Source: Conexibacter sp. (lineage in GTDB: Bacteria; Actinomycetota; Thermoleophilia; Solirubrobacterales; Solirubrobacteraceae). From it: a DNA stretch of 8,597 nucleotides. Location: the NCBI GenBank assembly GCA_025964215.1, contig JAOPZG010000520.1, positions 1 to 8,597 on the forward strand. Direction: 5' to 3'. Both the position numbers and the translations under genes were made by a program. Of the stretch, positions 5,224-8,597 are shown piece after piece (the first letter of the stretch is position 1; each line of letters starts with the position of its first letter). The notes below the pieces were generated by a model. The model saw only the letters and a program-made list of their open reading frames with translations, was not told where the DNA came from and did no database searches.

Positions 5224-8200
5224 TCAGCTCCCCGGGTCGGCATCGCGCAGCACCTGCGCGCCGACGAAGCCCTGCTCGCCGAGCTCGTCGATCACCGCCA
5301 GCGCGCGCTCGCGCGTCAGGTCGACGTTCACCAGTGCCTCGAGGAGCGGCACCATCGAACGCGCGACGTAAAGCCGGTTCTCGAGTCCCTGGCCGACGAG
5401 GGCCTCGGCGAGATCGGCGGCGCTGGCCGGGGCAAGTGGTGCGACCCGCGCCGTGACGCACAGCACTTGGCGGACGTGCTCGATCTCGCCTCCGCTCTCG
5501 CACACGGTGCGCACCAGCCGCTCTAGGTCCTCGCCGCGGTCGAACAGCCCCGCGGCGTACCACCATCCGAACTGCGCGAGCTCCTCGTCGCCCTCGGCCG
5601 CGGCCGAAAGCCGTTGCTCCCAGAGGGCCGCGAGGAAGTCCCGGCGCGCATGCAGCTCGGGCGCGAGGCCTTCGGCGTTCTGCTTGTGAGCGACGCGCCC
5701 GATCCAGCCGACGAGGCGCGCGCGAGCGGTCGCCGACGCCACCGCGAAGAACCGGTCCAGCAGCTCGGCACTCGAAGGAAGCTCGCGGAGCGCGGCACGG
5801 AAGAGGTGCTGGGCGAGTGCTTCGACGTAGCGGCGCGACTCGGGTGCGGCGTGGTCAGGCAGGCCCTCGAGCGCGAGCGCATAACGGTCGGCCAGAATCG
5901 TGAACATCTCGCCGTCGAACGGAGCCCAGCCGACGTAGGCGCGCCACACGGCCTGGTCGTCCGCGCAGGCGGCGGGCGTCAGCAGCGCGTCGCGGTGCTG
6001 ACGGACCCATTCGCCGTCGGTACGGACGAGCGCGGGCAGCGACGCGCCCACGACGGCAAGAACTCCGGCGGAGGCCTCGCCTCCAGTCCCGAGCCGATGC
6101 AGCAGGAGCTCGCCGAACTCGGGACACGCCGCCAGCGATGCGTCGTCGCCCAGCTTGGCCCTGTGGTAGGCGACCCACTGGGCGTAGACGATCACGCCCT
6201 CCATGGCCGAGCCGCGCACCGTGGCCGTCGCCGGCGCGTGCGGGTCGCCGTGGCCCTCGGTGCGGAGGCGTTCGTAGGCTTCACCAGGATCGGGGTCGAC
6301 GGCGAGCTCTGCTAGCAGCGCCCACACCCGCTCGCGGCAGGCGAAGGGGATCGCGCCATGCGCCAGCCCGCGGGTGAGAAGTCGCGCCAGCGCGGCCCGG
6401 ATATGGCCGGGCTGCTCCTGGAAGTTGAAGGAGTGATCGGTGACGCGAGGTGCCGGGCCCTGGGCGACCAGTCCCTCGGCGAGCGTCAGCACCTCGGGCC
6501 AGGATCCGACGGACTTGCCGGCTAGCACGGCGCTGTCCAGCGCCGTGAACAGATGCCGGGCGAAGATCGGCTCGACCTCGGCCAGGCGCTCGGCCACCGC
6601 GCTCCACTGCTCCGGCGCGGACTCCACCACGCCAGCGAACACCCGCCCGAGGCCCTCGCGCGAGGGCGTGCCAGGCCCCGAGCCGGGGGTGAACGTAGCC
6701 AGGCGTTCCAGGATGTCGTCGACCGCAAGGTCCGCGAAGTTGACGTCAGCCGAGGGGCCTGCCGGACCGACCCAGCCTGAGTGCCAGGACAGAAACTCGG
6801 GGTGCTCGACGTCGCCGTACTGGCCGCCAAGCCGGTCGCGCAGTTCGGCCTGCGCCGCCGGCAGGTGCTCGCCGAACGCGGTGAACCAGCGCAGCTGCCA
6901 GTCGGCCGCCGCCGCGTCGCGGCGGGCCTCGACGTCGGGCTCGCAGGGGTCGGCCGGGCCGAACAGGCGGTTGCGGTCGGGCCCGTCGGCGATGGATAGC
7001 GCCAGCGTCTCGCGGTCGTCGGCCGGCAGCTCGCCTGCGTACTCCTGCAGTAGCAGGAACCGTTCGTGATGCGACTCGGTGTCCTCGTAGGCCGGGATGT
7101 CGAGCAGCACGGCGCGCCGCCGGGCCGCGGCCTCCCCGGAGCGGTCGAGGCGCAGCAGATGCAGCCGCAGCCGCCCCAACAAGCATGGGCCCTTCTCGAG
7201 GATCTCCAGGAGCTTCTCGGTGTGCTCGTCGTGGTCGACGACGAGCAGCTCGGCGACGTCACGCAACGCGACGAGCAACGGCGCACGGACGTCGAGGTCG
7301 GTGTTCTGCGCGTCGTCCTCGATCGCCGGACGGTCAATCGAGCTATCGGCGGTATACCGGCGCCGCTCGTCGTAGGTTGCGAGGAGACCCTGCAGGCGCC
7401 CGATGAGGAAGCCCGCAGCGCGCATCGGGTCGGCTTCCACGAACGCCTGGAAATGGTTCGAGAGCACCTCGCCCACATGCCACTCGTCGACCCGGGAGAC
7501 GATCTGCGGCACGTCGTCGCCGATGACGCGCAGACCCAGCGCGGCCTCGATCAGCCTGAGCCCCGGTTTGATGTGGCCCTCGGTCGCGAGCTTGGCGGCC
7601 AGCTCTGCCGCTGTCTCGGCCAGCCCGAAATGGGAGGGCTCGTCGCCGAGCCACCCCGGCACGAGCGCTGCGACCTCGCGCGCCTGGGTCGCGGGCATGC
7701 GCAGTGCCGCCTGGGCGAACGACTCGTAGACGCGCTCGTTGTCGATCTCGGGCACGGTCCGGATGACCGCCACGACCAGGTCGGGGACTTGGTCAGCGAT
7801 GCGGACCAGGTACTCGGCCGCCGCCCAGTACGGCGCTTGGACGTAGCCGCCCTCGCGCGTCGCGGCCGGTGGGTGCTGGAAGACCTCGAAGCGGGCCAGC
7901 TCCTCCAGCCACCCGGGTGCCTCGAGCCGGCTGAGGAACGCGTCGGCCAAGCCGTCGCGCATCAGGCCCGCGGCGCGCTCGGCCTCCTCTCGCGAGGGCT
8001 TCGGGATCGCGGCCAACTTGTCGAGCTCCCCCTTGGTGGCGAAGAACCCCTCGCCCGCGAGGCGCACCGCCAGCAGCGCGGTGAGGGCGTCGAACCGCGC
8101 CGCCACCTCGACCTCGTCGATCAGGCGCTGCGTCGCCTTGTGCTGGCTGCGCAGATGCGCCATCCGCTCGAAGTAGCGGTGTGTCTGCCGCCAGGCCCGG

Positions 8201-8597
8201 ATGCCGGCGCGAAGCTGCATCCTGGCGTCGCCGTCGCGCGCGTTCGCGCGCAGCACGGCCTCGGCGCGGTCTTCCTGGTTCTCGCCGCCGCGGCGGAACT
8301 CGGCGAGGAGCGCCTCGATGCTCGCCCGGAGCCCCTCGTCCATCGTGCCTTGACCGTCGGTCCAGCGCGCATCAAGGTCGGCGAGCAGGTCATTGACTGA
8401 GGCCCGGTCGGCCGCGGGCACGTCGAAATACTCGGGGAGCCGGTTGAGGAGGTCGCGAACGAAGTGCGACACGAGGTGCACCCACCCGCGCGGCTGGCGG
8501 GACCTGACGGTTCGCGCGGCCCACCGGTAGAGGTCGCCCAGCTGCGGCTCGCGCTCCTCCAACGCCGCGGCCACCAGGATCTCGCGTGACGTCAGGT
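5224..8597 (-). CDS. Very large alpha-helical hypothetical protein, at least 1,123 aa (5' partial)
   Basis: The frame is open from the right edge to a TGA at 5226-5224. A GTG at 8574 could start it, but the frame continues upstream as LTSREIL with no stop and no clear ribosome binding site, so the true start is probably outside the window. G/C-ending codons prevail throughout. The chain is rich in Ala, Leu, Glu and Arg, with many amphipathic helix-like stretches (for instance LVALRDVAELLVVDHDEH and RAAGFLIGRLQGLLATYDER), suggesting a helical-repeat (HEAT/ARM/TPR-like) architecture. An N-terminal block about 15-55 residues past the GTG contains HLVSHFVRDLLNRLPEYFD. Another distinctive part is FLSWHSGWVGPAG, near the middle. 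I see no signal peptide, membrane segment, Walker motif, nuclease or protease signature. It may be a scaffold or sensor of an accessory or defence system, but nothing in the sequence shows this. It runs convergently with the relaxase unit, and partner genes would lie beyond the right edge. Confidence 0.85.
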   Translation of the reverse strand, partial: LTSREILVAAALEEREPQLGDLYRWAARTVRSRQPRGWVHLVSHFVRDLLNRLPEYFDVPAADRASVNDLLADLDARWTDGQGTMDEGLRASIEALLAEFRRGGENQEDRAEAVLRANARDGDARMQLRAGIRAWRQTHRYFERMAHLRSQHKATQRLIDEVEVAARFDALTALLAVRLAGEGFFATKGELDKLAAIPKPSREEAERAAGLMRDGLADAFLSRLEAPGWLEELARFEVFQHPPAATREGGYVQAPYWAAAEYLVRIADQVPDLVVAVIRTVPEIDNERVYESFAQAALRMPATQAREVAALVPGWLGDEPSHFGLAETAAELAAKLATEGHIKPGLRLIEAALGLRVIGDDVPQIVSRVDEWHVGEVLSNHFQAFVEADPMRAAGFLIGRLQGLLATYDERRRYTADSSIDRPAIEDDAQNTDLDVRAPLLVALRDVAELLVVDHDEHTEKLLEILEKGPCLLGRLRLHLLRLDRSGEAAARRRAVLLDIPAYEDTESHHERFLLLQEYAGELPADDRETLALSIADGPDRNRLFGPADPCEPDVEARRDAAAADWQLRWFTAFGEHLPAAQAELRDRLGGQYGDVEHPEFLSWHSGWVGPAGPSADVNFADLAVDDILERLATFTPGSGPGTPSREGLGRVFAGVVESAPEQWSAVAERLAEVEPIFARHLFTALDSAVLAGKSVGSWPEVLTLAEGLVAQGPAPRVTDHSFNFQEQPGHIRAALARLLTRGLAHGAIPFACRERVWALLAELAVDPDPGEAYERLRTEGHGDPHAPATATVRGSAMEGVIVYAQWVAYHRAKLGDDASLAACPEFGELLLHRLGTGGEASAGVLAVVGASLPALVRTDGEWVRQHRDALLTPAACADDQAVWRAYVGWAPFDGEMFTILADRYALALEGLPDHAAPESRRYVEALAQHLFRAALRELPSSAELLDRFFAVASATARARLVGWIGRVAHKQNAEGLAPELHARRDFLAALWEQRLSAAAEGDEELAQFGWWYAAGLFDRGEDLERLVRTVCESGGEIEHVRQVLCVTARVAPLAPASAADLAEALVGQGLENRLYVARSMVPLLEALVNVDLTRERALAVIDELGEQGFVGAQVLRDADPGS

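Noticed and set aside
5090..5526. Plus-strand frames spanning the relic and the end of the giant gene
   Set aside because: They lie antisense to both, are Ser/Arg-rich or shadow-like, and have no ribosome binding site.
7066..8400. Plus-strand open frame of 444 codons opposite the giant gene
   Set aside because: It is low-complexity (rich in Gln, Leu, Val, Gly, Arg), lacks a clear ribosome binding site and lies entirely inside the better-supported minus-strand frame; it is a mirror effect of that gene's codon bias.
1..8597. CRISPR array, tRNA or rRNA gene, insertion sequence, integrase or attachment site
   Set aside because: No regularly spaced direct repeats, tRNA-like cloverleaf, transposase/integrase motif or terminal repeats were seen by reading either strand.

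Overview
This is a high-GC window with strong G/C preference at third codon positions, which points to an actinomycete-type host (Actinomycetota; a thermoleophilian lineage is possible but cannot be fixed from the sequence). It looks like part of a conjugative or mobilisable element (integrative element or plasmid). The anchor is a MobF/TrwC-type relaxase-helicase of almost exactly TrwC length. No coupling protein, type IV secretion gene, integrase, attachment site or replication gene is visible, so the window holds only the DNA-processing end of such an element.

Left part (1-841): the tail of one gene and two small genes of unknown function lie head to tail with ATGA and TGATG overlaps, so they are almost certainly co-translated. 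Middle (842-4741): a 156-base gap leads into an ECF-like sigma factor with a good ribosome binding site. A 118-base gap carrying an 11-bp stem-loop and a short palindrome follows, and then comes the relaxase, probably starting at a GTG at 1617. A 72-residue CxxC-containing small protein with its own ribosome binding site follows the relaxase. Sigma factor, relaxase and small protein share a strand and are plausibly one transcription unit or regulon. The sigma factor may control transfer genes, but this is inference.

Right part (4742-8597): about 480 bases without an intact gene contain a decayed, internally deleted relic of a DUF4386-type membrane protein gene on the minus strand. It has two apparent frame changes and a stop codon at the position of a conserved tryptophan. 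A very large minus-strand gene, open through the right edge (at least 1,123 residues), then runs convergently toward the relaxase. It appears soluble and mostly alpha-helical, and shows no motif that I can tie to a known activity.

The points most worth a second look are the sigma factor/relaxase pairing with a structured gap that could hold the origin of transfer or a regulatory site, the unrecognised giant helical protein, the gene relic, and a change in codon style near the relaxase/helicase domain boundary.
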